A stretch of DNA of 21,950 nucleotides from Chloroflexota bacterium (GTDB taxonomy: Bacteria; Chloroflexota; Dehalococcoidia; SAR202; UBA6927), in the NCBI GenBank assembly GCA_002717725.1, contig PBBT01000001.1, forward strand, positions 1 through 21,950, given 5' to 3'. The notes below the pieces were generated by a model that was given only the letters and a program-made list of their open reading frames with translations, ran no database searches and had not been told where the DNA came from. Numbering within the stretch: the first letter of the stretch is position 1; the number at the start of each line of letters is the position of its first letter. The position numbers and the translations under genes were made by a program. This document shows positions 6,733-14,233 of this stretch, piece after piece.

Positions 6733-7505
6733 ATCATCGAATGACTTTGTCCTCCATCGACTACTATGCAAGCTCCAGTAATAAGGCTCGCTCTTTCTGA
6801 TGATAGAAATGCTACTATATCTCCAACCGGTTGTGGCCATCCGAATTTGCCCATTGGGAGGTGGGTCTCAATGAAATTTTCCACAACATTTTTAGGATTT
6901 TCATTTTGGAATCTTTCCCAACTCCCCCCTGGGTGTTCTATAGATCCTGGAGCGATACTATTTACTAAAACTCCATCTTTCGCTAATGAAATAGCTGTGT
7001 TTTTTGTAGCGCCAATTAGAGCGGCTTTTGCAGACATATAAGAAATATTTCCACCATTCTCGCGTCCCCAAATGCTTGCTATGTTTATTATTCTTCCCCA
7101 TTTTTGTTCAATCATGTGAGGGATTACTGCCTTCATTAATGCGAAGCTGCCAAACAAATTTAAATCGAATGTTGCTTTGAAATCTTCTAAGGAGGTTTTT
7201 TGAATGTCTTCTCGTGACAGCGACCCCCCAACATTGTTTACTAAGATATCAATAGGTCCTAATTTTGAAGTCACCGATGAAGGTATTCTATTTAGATCTT
7301 CGCTAATGGAAATATCTGCTTGGATTCCAATTGCTGAACCTTCAAAAGAATTTAATTCTTCCACGGTTTCATCCAAGGTTTTTTTTGAACGTCCGCAAAT
7401 TGCGACGTTAACACCTTCTTTTACTAAAGAAATCGCACATTGTTTCCCTAGGCCTCTACTTCCACCGGTAACAAGTGCTACTTTCCCTTTAATTTGTAAG
7501 TCCAT
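6729..7505 (-). CDS. Short-chain dehydrogenase/reductase (SDR, 258 aa)
   Basis: A classical NAD(P)-dependent SDR with cofactor motif TGGSRGLG (13-20), Asp64 (ADIS), NNVG (90-93), structural Asn116, Ser144, and Tyr156-x3-Lys160 of the active site. The C-terminus (LITGACIVVDGGQSHS) is typical of 3-oxoacyl-ACP reductase/gluconate 5-dehydrogenase-like members. A TTG at 7520 could also open the frame, but it overlaps the GGAGG that serves the ATG at 7505. Arg39 after the second strand (CGR) favours NADP, although this is only a rule of thumb. It is the last gene of the long minus-strand run, 46 bases after thiI. The substrate cannot be told; a hydroxy or keto acid or sugar acid would fit the neighbours. 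Confidence 0.88.
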   Translation of the reverse strand: MDLQIKGKVALVTGGSRGLGKQCAISLVKEGVNVAICGRSKKTLDETVEELNSFEGSAIGIQADISISEDLNRIPSSVTSKLGPIDILVNNVGGSLSREDIQKTSLEDFKATFDLNLFGSFALMKAVIPHMIEQKWGRIINIASIWGRENGGNISYMSAKAALIGATKNTAISLAKDGVLVNSIAPGSIEHPGGSWERFQNENPKNVVENFIETHLPMGKFGWPQPVGDIVAFLSSERASLITGACIVVDGGQSHSMI

Positions 7506-7551
7506 TATTTTATCCTCCAATAGAATTAAAAAGTAACTGCAAATTTTTATT

Positions 7552-8718
7552 TTATGGGTATGTAAAATTCTCTTCAGTCGTTTGTTCGATTGAACTTTCT
7601 ATCATTTCTTTCATTGGTAAGGAATTCTCGAATGATTCCAATATTTCGGCTTTAGCCGCAGTAATTGGGTGCTTGGGGACAAAGAGTGAACAACAGTCTT
7701 GGTCGGGTCGGATAGAAATGTCGAAAGTTCCAATTCTTTTTGAATGTTCTATGATTTCATCTTTGTTTGTACCAATTAATGGTCTTAAGATTGGCATTTT
7801 TACTGCTGCGTCAATTGCAGCTATGTTTTCAAGTGTTTGAGATGCTACTTGCGCTAAGCTTTCACCAGTGATTAGAGCAATAGATTTTTTATGTATAGCG
7901 AGTTTTTCAGCAATTCTAATCATGAATCTTCTATAAAGTAATACTCTATATTCAGGGGGAACTTCTACAATAATTTTTTGTTGAATTTTGCTTAGTGGAG
8001 CTAAGAAAAGTTTTGAATTATATTGATGTTGATTTAAAATTTTTGCAAGATCAAATGCTTTTTCGATACTTGATTTATCCACTAATGGATAACTATGAAA
8101 ATGTAGCATATCTACGGTAGTTCCTCGTTTAAGCATTTGCCAAATTGCTACAGGAGAATCAATTCCTCCAGACATTAGAGCCATTGCTCTTCCGCTGACG
8201 CCTACTGGCATGCCACCAAAGCCTTTGAATTCTTCAGTGTGGATAAATATGTTATTGTCCATTACTTCTATAAATATTTCCAAGTCAGGATTTTTGAGTT
8301 GGACTTTAGAATTGGTGAATTCTTCTACAAAAGTACCGACTTTTCGGTTGATTTCATCTGATGTTAGGTTAAAGTTTTTGCTTGGGCGTTTAGCTGTAAT
8401 TCTAAACGTGTCAAATTTTGTTTGTTCTAAAATTTCTTTCAATAGATTCAAGGTGGACTCTAGGTTTTTTTCGACTTCGTATACAGGGTAGAATTTGGCT
8501 ATCCCAAAACAATTTGTTATTCGTTTTGCAATCTCTGGTATTTTTGCTTCCTCATGTAATGAGAGACCGATGATTAATCTTTTGTGCCAAATATTTTTTA
8601 CCGGTAAATCTTTAGTTGCCACTCTTAAATTATCCAAAATTCGATTAATGAAGATATGTCTATTTCTACCTTTAAGCGCAGTTTCGTGAAATTTGACAAG
8701 TATGGTGGTTGGATTCAT
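7552..8718 (-). CDS. thiI: tRNA 4-thiouridine synthetase ThiI, short form without rhodanese domain
   Basis: ThiI adenylates tRNA uridine 8 and transfers sulfur to form 4-thiouridine; it can also serve thiazole synthesis. The 388-aa protein has an N-terminal ferredoxin-like region and THUMP domain (about 1-165), then the PP-loop SGGIDSP (183-189), and the ThiI block TGESLAQVASQTL (284-296). A cysteine pair, Cys342-Cys343, sits in DQDCCSLFVPKHP at the position of the catalytic Cys344 of the Escherichia coli enzyme. The C-terminal rhodanese domain of the 482-aa enterobacterial form is absent, as in many bacteria, so a separate sulfur donor is needed. No clear ribosome binding site is visible; it starts 15 bases after the dehydrogenase stop and is probably coupled to it. 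It is a housekeeping gene inside a catabolic-looking transcript. Confidence 0.92.
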   Translation of the reverse strand: MNPTTILVKFHETALKGRNRHIFINRILDNLRVATKDLPVKNIWHKRLIIGLSLHEEAKIPEIAKRITNCFGIAKFYPVYEVEKNLESTLNLLKEILEQTKFDTFRITAKRPSKNFNLTSDEINRKVGTFVEEFTNSKVQLKNPDLEIFIEVMDNNIFIHTEEFKGFGGMPVGVSGRAMALMSGGIDSPVAIWQMLKRGTTVDMLHFHSYPLVDKSSIEKAFDLAKILNQHQYNSKLFLAPLSKIQQKIIVEVPPEYRVLLYRRFMIRIAEKLAIHKKSIALITGESLAQVASQTLENIAAIDAAVKMPILRPLIGTNKDEIIEHSKRIGTFDISIRPDQDCCSLFVPKHPITAAKAEILESFENSLPMKEMIESSIEQTTEENFTYP

Positions 8719-8733
8719 TAGATCGCTTAAAAC

Positions 8734-9735
8734 TTATTTGGATAGTTTGTGTCTTGGTAGAGAGTGTTTAAGAACTTCTTTGTTGACTAGGTTTTCGGGC
8801 ATTTGACCTAGCAATACGGATTTTACTTCCTCGGCAGCACGTTCTTCAAGCTCGAGGACGGATTCTTGGGAGAAAAAAGAAATGTGTGGAGTAATTAATA
8901 TGTTATCCAATTTCATTAAAGGATGGTTGGATGGAGGTATAGAATCAACCATAACATCCAAGCCGGCTCCAGCAATATTTTTTGATTTTAAAGCTTTTAA
9001 TAATGCTTCTTCGTCGATTAATGGACCCCTAGCGCAGTTTATTAGGAACGAATCGGATTTCATCAAATCTAATTGCTCTTGTCCTATCATATTGTGTGTC
9101 TCTTCTGTATATGGTGAGTGTAGAGAAACGAAATCAGAACATTGAAGCAGATTTTCAAGACTGGTTGAGTTAACTCCGAATGAGGCTGCTTCTGTTTGGG
9201 AAATGAAAGGGTCATAAGTTAGAATATTCATTCCAAAAGATTTTGCTTTTTGGCTTACTGCTTTCCCAATCCTACCGAAACCTACTATTCCAAGGGTTTT
9301 ACCTTTTAGCCGCATTATTCTCATGGTTAGGGGGGAATGGCCCCATGCATTTTGCTTGGTGTCGGCATCAAAAAAAGCTATTTTTCTGTTCCAACATAAC
9401 ATTAAGCCTATAACATGATCTGACACCTCTTCCATACAGTAGTCAGGAACGTATGTTACAGCGATGCCTAAATCAGTTGCAGTACTTACTGAAATGTTAT
9501 CAACTCCAACCCCGTATCTTCCTATGACTACACATTTTTTTGCAGAGCGAATCACTTTTTCTGTGACTTGAGCAAAACAGGTTAAAATCCCATCAACATC
9601 TTTAGCTAGTGAACAAAGAGTATTTTCGTCAGAGTTTGGCGCAACAATAATTTCAGCATCTATTGAAGATAGTACTTTTTTTTCTGGCTCAATGTTTGGC
9701 CAGACATAGTCAGTGATCAAGATTTTATATGACAT
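8734..9735 (-). CDS. D-2-hydroxyacid dehydrogenase family protein (CtBP/phosphoglycerate dehydrogenase-like)
   Basis: The ATG at 9735 is preferred to the in-frame one at 9747 because GGAG lies six bases before it and nothing precedes the other; this gives 333 aa. The fold is a split catalytic domain around a Rossmann domain with GFGRIG (152-157) and an NAD-type acidic residue at Asp175 (TYDP). Catalytic Arg236 (NCARGP) and His284 (TPHISF) are present. The catalytic Glu, normally within DVxExEP or DVTxPEP, is missing: the sequence reads GLDVMVDSIPPSNHP (258-272), with only Asp264 nearby. It may therefore work with Asp or with altered activity. It probably reduces a 2-keto acid or oxidises a 2-hydroxy acid. 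It lies 30 bases after the corrinoid reactivator gene. Confidence 0.85.
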   Translation of the reverse strand: MSYKILITDYVWPNIEPEKKVLSSIDAEIIVAPNSDENTLCSLAKDVDGILTCFAQVTEKVIRSAKKCVVIGRYGVGVDNISVSTATDLGIAVTYVPDYCMEEVSDHVIGLMLCWNRKIAFFDADTKQNAWGHSPLTMRIMRLKGKTLGIVGFGRIGKAVSQKAKSFGMNILTYDPFISQTEAASFGVNSTSLENLLQCSDFVSLHSPYTEETHNMIGQEQLDLMKSDSFLINCARGPLIDEEALLKALKSKNIAGAGLDVMVDSIPPSNHPLMKLDNILITPHISFFSQESVLELEERAAEEVKSVLLGQMPENLVNKEVLKHSLPRHKLSK

Positions 9736-9765
9736 TAATGACTCCATTTCGATAATTATTCTTAA

Positions 9766-11388
9766 TCATACAAGGGTTTTAGGCATTGGTTTAAACATGC
9801 ATCCTTCAACGAAAATTTCAAAAAAATCATCGAAAGTTTCTAATTCGATATGTTCAATAGATTTAACTTTTTCTTCTATTTGTCTGCGATGAAATTTTGA
9901 TTTTAGCATTATGGTTGCTCCTTCTAGTGAAGCGTTTCCAACTTTTGTGATTTTTTTTGGAGAAATATTGGGAAGAAATCCGATGCCTATTGCGCATTCT
10001 GGGTCGATGTAGTTTGCGAATCCTCCTGCTAAGTAAAGTTTTGAAATTTGATTTGTATTAATTCCGTATGAACGCATTGTAATGAATTGCCCGGCGTAAT
10101 TAGCTGATTTAGCTTGAGCTAATGAACTAACATCTGATCTTGAAATAGAAATTTCTTGGGTGGGCTCTAGGACAATTTTTTGCTTTTTATTATCGAAAAC
10201 CCCCAGTTCATTCATCTGTTGTGTTCGTAATAATTCAGATAAAATTTGAATTAAACCAGATCCACAAATCCCTTGAGGCTTTTTGTTTCCGATAGTTCTG
10301 TATTCTGTCCCACTTTCTGAAAACATAAGTGATTCTATTGCTCCATCATATCCAGGCATGCCATATGAAATCTCTCCGCCTTCAAATGCTGGCCCTGCAG
10401 GACAAGATGCTACTATCATTTTTTCTTTGTTGCCCAAAACTACTTCAGTGTTTGTACCTATGTCGACTAGCATTGAGATGTCTTTTTTCTCTCCAATTTC
10501 AGTGCTTAGAATGTCGGCTGCAACATCTGATCCAACATGGCTGCCTATTAATGGACCACCATAAATATTCGCATCAGGGAAAATTCTTAATCCGAAATCA
10601 TTTGCTTTCATATTTAAGGCAGTTGAATCGATTTTGCCATTCAGGAAAAGGGTTTCAGTGATTGATCTGTAAGGTTTTTGACCAATTGACTGCACATCAT
10701 AATTGAATAACAAATCTCTCATTGTAGAATTCCCGACGAATACAGCTTCGTAGATTTGTCTTCTATGAAGATTGTTTTGTTTGGTAATCTCTCCGATTTC
10801 AAAATTTAAAGCAGATAGCATGACTTGTCTTAATTCGCCTTTAAATTTTCCACTATCATATGAAATTCTATTCATGATGTCGCTTCCACCAAATTTTTGA
10901 GGGTTTTCAAATGATGAAGTGGCTAAGATATTGGAAGTTTCTAAATCGACCAAATTCATAACTACTGTGGTTGTTCCTATATCTGCGGCGATTCCTAAGA
11001 TGGAGTTTCTGTATTGATCTAGATAGGACCCATTAAAAGTTACTGTATCGCCGTTTCTTTGAACCATTGGATCTGTTGAGACAGAGCGATTAATCGATTC
11101 GATGAGGATTTTGGGTTGTCTGCGTAATATAGAAAATTCGATTGTTTTGTCTGCATTTGTAATCTTTGCTTGACAAGCCAATCGAAATTTTTCCCCTAGG
11201 AAGAATTCTTCCTCAGTAGAATCATTTAAAAATTCTCCTCCAGAGTTGATTTCAACAATACATTCATGGCATTGTCCATTTCTACCACAGGACGTAGGCA
11301 CGCGCACATTGATTGCATCAGCATAATCGAATAAAGAGGATCCGATTTTTGATTCTATTACTTGTCCAGAGCATCGTACAGGAGACAT
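9766..11388 (-). CDS. RACo-like reductive activator of corrinoid protein (2Fe-2S + ASKHA ATPase, DUF4445)
   Basis: RACo-type proteins use ATP and an electron from a 2Fe-2S cluster to bring accidentally oxidised Co(II) corrinoid back to Co(I). The 540-aa protein begins with a plant-type ferredoxin domain, with ligands Cys34, Cys40, Cys43 and Cys72 (CGRNGQCHEC and LACQ). A linker of about 50 residues precedes the ASKHA region: phosphate-1 motif ADIGTTT (135-141), GNSTM (219-223), second phosphate motif DIGTNTE (309-315), CPAGPAFEGG (329-338), and adenosine-type motif AGGFANYI near 460. This order matches RACo of Carboxydothermus rather than RamA, whose Fe-S clusters are C-terminal. It lies in the same run as its presumed client, the corrinoid protein (11726-12460), with the four-cysteine protein between. 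No clear ribosome binding site is visible. Confidence 0.9.
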   Translation of the reverse strand: MSPVRCSGQVIESKIGSSLFDYADAINVRVPTSCGRNGQCHECIVEINSGGEFLNDSTEEEFFLGEKFRLACQAKITNADKTIEFSILRRQPKILIESINRSVSTDPMVQRNGDTVTFNGSYLDQYRNSILGIAADIGTTTVVMNLVDLETSNILATSSFENPQKFGGSDIMNRISYDSGKFKGELRQVMLSALNFEIGEITKQNNLHRRQIYEAVFVGNSTMRDLLFNYDVQSIGQKPYRSITETLFLNGKIDSTALNMKANDFGLRIFPDANIYGGPLIGSHVGSDVAADILSTEIGEKKDISMLVDIGTNTEVVLGNKEKMIVASCPAGPAFEGGEISYGMPGYDGAIESLMFSESGTEYRTIGNKKPQGICGSGLIQILSELLRTQQMNELGVFDNKKQKIVLEPTQEISISRSDVSSLAQAKSANYAGQFITMRSYGINTNQISKLYLAGGFANYIDPECAIGIGFLPNISPKKITKVGNASLEGATIMLKSKFHRRQIEEKVKSIEHIELETFDDFFEIFVEGCMFKPMPKTLV

Positions 11389-11431
11389 GTGAATATTGTA
11401 ACATGGAGTTTATCGAATTTTTTGAGACGTT

Positions 11432-11713
11432 TTATGGTTCAGATTCCATTTCCCATGCATTACGATAATCTAACTTTTGGTCATCTTGGCAAATGAATAA
11501 TTCATTCGGTTGTACATTTCTATATTGATTTCTACACCCAAACTTTGCAGTGCACCGATCTTTAGAGTTTCTATATGGGCATCGTTTTAAAGAAACTTCT
11601 GTTACGGTCTCAGATATATCACGCATGATATGTTCTAGTCTTTTCATGCTTGAGATATATTTGTCTTTAACGAGTTCCTCATTAATTTGATTTTTGGTGT
11701 CTTTAATTCCCAT
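11432..11713 (-). CDS. Small four-cysteine protein of the corrinoid operon (93 aa), unknown
   Basis: I do not recognise this family. The first 40 residues look helical and charged (KRLEHIMRDISETVTEV). A compact cysteine-rich part follows with Cys45, Cys54, Cys60 and Cys75 (RCPYRN, DRCTAKFGCRNQ, FICQ), spaced like a metal or Fe-S site. There is no signal peptide or membrane segment. It sits 12 bases after the corrinoid protein and 43 before its reactivator. This suggests a job in corrinoid handling, such as electron delivery, metal or cofactor loading, or a subunit of the methyltransferase complex, but that is inference from position only. No Shine-Dalgarno site is visible, so translation may depend on coupling to the preceding gene. 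That it is real is supported by the intact frame between closely spaced genes and by the cysteine pattern. Confidence 0.65.
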   Translation of the reverse strand: MGIKDTKNQINEELVKDKYISSMKRLEHIMRDISETVTEVSLKRCPYRNSKDRCTAKFGCRNQYRNVQPNELFICQDDQKLDYRNAWEMESEP

Positions 11714-11725
11714 GGAAAATACGAT

Positions 11726-12460
11726 TCAATTTTTCATAGCAACAAATTTTTTGGCGAGATCAACACATTCAATTGCGTCTTTTCCATAGCCATCTGCACC
11801 CATGTCATCCGCTAATTCTTGAGATACAGGAGCGCCTCCTACTAGGATTTTGACTTCACTACGAATTCCAGTCTCTTCAAATGCGTCTATTGTTTTCCCC
11901 ATATTGGGCATAGTTGTAGTCAGCAGGGCTGACATTCCGAGTAGCTGCGCTTCATGTTCCATTACTGCTTCAATAAATTCTTCAGACTGTGTATCAACCC
12001 CAAGATCATGTACAGTAAATCCAGCACCCCTGAGCATCATGATACATAGGTTTTTGCCGATATCGTGTAAGTCTCCTTTTACAGTACCCATAATGATTGT
12101 TCCAATGGGTTCAATTCCAGAGGCAGATAAGATTGGTTCGATGTGGGTCATACCTGCTTTCATGGCTCTGGCAGCGATTAGTACTTCAGGAACAAAAATA
12201 ATATTGTCACGGAATTTGATTCCAACTATCGCCATTCCAGAAATCAATCCATCATCAAGGATTGTATTAGCAGTAAATCCGTCATCAAGAGCTTTTTTAG
12301 TTAATTCGTCGACTGAATGTTGGTCACCAATTATCAGCTTATGAGCAATTTCGTGCATTTTAGGATCTGAGTTGTCAAAAAGACCTTTTATGTGTTGTAT
12401 TTCTGATTCGTTAGAGACATAAGATATTTCCTCGTTCAAACCATCGTGGTTTATCGGCAT
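11726..12460 (-). CDS. Corrinoid (B12-binding) methyl-carrier protein, MtaC/MtbC/MetH-module type
   Basis: This protein carries the methyl group on cobalt between two methyltransferases. The 244-aa sequence has a helical cap domain (about 25-115, including DDGLISGMAIVGIKF and FVPEVLIAARAMKAG), then a Rossmann-like B12 domain. The B12 domain has GTVKGDLHDIGKN (125-137), in which D-x-H-x-x-G (Asp130, His132, Gly135) supplies the lower cobalt ligand, then MSALLTTTM (176-184) and VGGAP (207-211). These are the signatures shared by MtaC, MtbC, MttC and the MetH cobalamin module. About 20 extra residues precede the cap. GAGGA lies about six bases before the ATG, and the gap to the preceding UroD-type gene is 15 bases. 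The partners are inferred to be the zinc methyltransferases just upstream and the RACo-like activator downstream. Confidence 0.93.
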   Translation of the reverse strand: MPINHDGLNEEISYVSNESEIQHIKGLFDNSDPKMHEIAHKLIIGDQHSVDELTKKALDDGFTANTILDDGLISGMAIVGIKFRDNIIFVPEVLIAARAMKAGMTHIEPILSASGIEPIGTIIMGTVKGDLHDIGKNLCIMMLRGAGFTVHDLGVDTQSEEFIEAVMEHEAQLLGMSALLTTTMPNMGKTIDAFEETGIRSEVKILVGGAPVSQELADDMGADGYGKDAIECVDLAKKFVAMKN

Positions 12461-12475
12461 GTTAAATCCTCATAA

Positions 12476-13507
12476 TTAATTTTCTTTGTGCCAAGCTTTT
12501 ACCGCTCTTGGGATTTCTATCAAATTTTCAAGTTTTGTGGATAAAGGGACAGCGCATTCAGGAGCTACCATTTGTACTCCGGCGTTAAGGCATTTGAACA
12601 CTTCTGCACGAACTTCTTCAGGTCCTTTAGAATACAAAGTGTCTGGATTGTTAATGTTTCCAACTAAACTTATTTTACCGTCGACAGTGTCCATAGCCTT
12701 TTGGGGATCATTTTTAGAATCAAAATGAAAAGACGCCATTCCAGTTTTGGCAATATATTCCATTCTATCTAGAGTGTTTCCACATATATGTAAAATTAAG
12801 GGCACTTTTAATCTTTCAGCCATTTCTATGTGTATTTCCATAAGAAATCTTTTGTAGTACTCACCGCTGACTAGGTCTCCAGTTGCGTGGTCAGGGAAAG
12901 TTAGTGCGTCCGCACCTGCATCAATTTGCGCCTCTCCAAATAAAACTGATATTTCTTTCAATCTATGAAGTACATCCAAAGTAAGTTTTGGGTCATCAAC
13001 TGACATTAACAGGAATGGTTCTACTCCGAACACATGATACGCTAGAGTCCAAGGACCCATAGTTTTACCTATAATAGCAGTTTCATCTCCATATGCGGAA
13101 CTTAGCATTTCTATAGATTTTGTTAGTACTTTGGTATCGCGATGTTGTAAGAAATTTTTCGGAATTTTGATATCCTCAGGATTTTTCCAAATAGGATTAT
13201 ACATTCTCACAGTCGGCCAGTTGTCTTTTTCTTCCCATTGTACATCGCATCCCAGTGCGGAGGACTCTTGAATAATTGAAAAATATGGTGATATGCTGTC
13301 GAATCCCAATTCAGTGTAACCTGTTGCAGCTAGACTTGCAGCTAGTTCGGGTTCTCTGCAAGCTTCTGGAAAAGGTGCATTAACTAGATCCATGAGTTCA
13401 ACAGTTGCAACACTGGTTGGATTTGCACAAGGAGTCCGATCTACTGGAATACCATTGAGTGAATTAAGCACTCTTTGTTTCGATGTCATTGGGATTTCTG
13501 AAATCAT
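12476..13507 (-). CDS. Uroporphyrinogen decarboxylase-family methyltransferase (MtaA/MtbA/CmuA-like)
   Basis: A 343-aa TIM-barrel protein of the UroD family. The zinc site of the MtaA/MtbA thiol methyltransferases, H-x-C-xn-C, is present as His240-x-Cys242 (LHICGNT) and Cys318 (APECAVP), so this is a methyltransferase and not a haem-pathway decarboxylase. Family members either move a methyl group from methylcorrinoid to a thiol (MtaA, MtbA) or from a substrate to a corrinoid (the CmuA domain), and direction cannot be told from sequence. FPDHATGD (204-211) lies in the expected active-site strand. The ATG at 13507 has AAGGAA upstream and is preferred to the internal Met7. It is directly followed by the corrinoid protein, its likely partner. 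Confidence 0.9.
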   Translation of the reverse strand: MISEIPMTSKQRVLNSLNGIPVDRTPCANPTSVATVELMDLVNAPFPEACREPELAASLAATGYTELGFDSISPYFSIIQESSALGCDVQWEEKDNWPTVRMYNPIWKNPEDIKIPKNFLQHRDTKVLTKSIEMLSSAYGDETAIIGKTMGPWTLAYHVFGVEPFLLMSVDDPKLTLDVLHRLKEISVLFGEAQIDAGADALTFPDHATGDLVSGEYYKRFLMEIHIEMAERLKVPLILHICGNTLDRMEYIAKTGMASFHFDSKNDPQKAMDTVDGKISLVGNINNPDTLYSKGPEEVRAEVFKCLNAGVQMVAPECAVPLSTKLENLIEIPRAVKAWHKEN

Positions 13508-13543
13508 TTGGGTTCCTTCACAAATTCTATCACTAATTTATTT

Positions 13544-14221
13544 TTATGTGACACTAAATCCTAGCGTGCCTGTAGTCATTTGTCCTCTTAGAGCCTCAGT
13601 TTCCATCATCCCTTCTACACTAGAAATATTTCTTGAATAAGGCAAAATTATTTTCATTAAATTATCATGGTTTTTTCCACACTCAAATGCTACAGAAGTA
13701 TCTGAAGTTTTTATCATTTCACCATATTTCATAAAACCGGCAACGATCATTTTGATTCTTAGTGAAGCATTCTTCGCTTCACCTTTTCCCTCTATATTAT
13801 AGTCCCAACTGCCATTATTTTCCCTGGGTGTGGCAGTAATTTTGAGGTCTGACTTTGAGTCTTGGATAGTAATATTACCCGGTGGATGCTTGAAATCAGG
13901 ATTTTTATTTGTAGCTTGAGAGATTAAAAACCTTAATGGTCTTTGGTGGATTACTCCGCATGGGAATTTAGCTTGATTGAATGATTCCTGTATAGGTTCT
14001 AAATCGCCAAGATGGATCATTTGATTGCGAATGTGTTCGATCCTTTTTTGGATGCCCTTTTTCTGACTGAATGACCAGATTGAGCAGATGGAATTTTGCA
14101 CATATAACCCAATGGAAACATTTTGGAAGTGTGGATCTATAGGGATTAGTTCTACACAACTACCAAAATTTTTGAAAACCTTTGAAATTTCTGAGTCTTT
14201 TGTTGAATTTGCTGCATACAT
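13544..14221 (-). CDS. Unknown protein (225 aa) between the two methyltransferase genes
   Basis: I do not recognise this protein. It has no signal peptide or membrane segment and looks like a soluble alpha/beta protein. The first half is mixed, with an aromatic stretch (CSIWSFSQ), a basic helix (KKGIQKRIEHIRNQMIHLGDL) and the block CGVIHQRPLRFLI (88-100). The second half is rich in short strands (DLKITATP, WDYNIEGKG, NASLRIKMIVAGFMKYG) and ends in a glycine/threonine-rich tail. Four cysteines (22, 45, 88, 180) are scattered, so a metal site is not evident. The stop of the preceding homocysteine methyltransferase gene (TAA) merges with its AAGGA site, and the gap is 12 bases, so it is co-translated with that enzyme. 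By position it could be a methyltransferase subunit or substrate-binding partner. Confidence 0.65.
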   Translation of the reverse strand: MYAANSTKDSEISKVFKNFGSCVELIPIDPHFQNVSIGLYVQNSICSIWSFSQKKGIQKRIEHIRNQMIHLGDLEPIQESFNQAKFPCGVIHQRPLRFLISQATNKNPDFKHPPGNITIQDSKSDLKITATPRENNGSWDYNIEGKGEAKNASLRIKMIVAGFMKYGEMIKTSDTSVAFECGKNHDNLMKIILPYSRNISSVEGMMETEALRGQMTTGTLGFSVT

Positions 14222-14233
14222 ACTTGATATTCC

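Noticed and set aside
11850..12344. Long plus-strand frame of 164 codons inside the corrinoid protein gene
   Set aside because: It lies fully within a strongly supported minus-strand gene with B12-binding motifs; a shadow frame.
12476..13507. Haem-pathway uroporphyrinogen decarboxylase (HemE)
   Set aside because: The H-x-C…C zinc site and the adjoining corrinoid protein identify a methyltransferase of the same superfamily.
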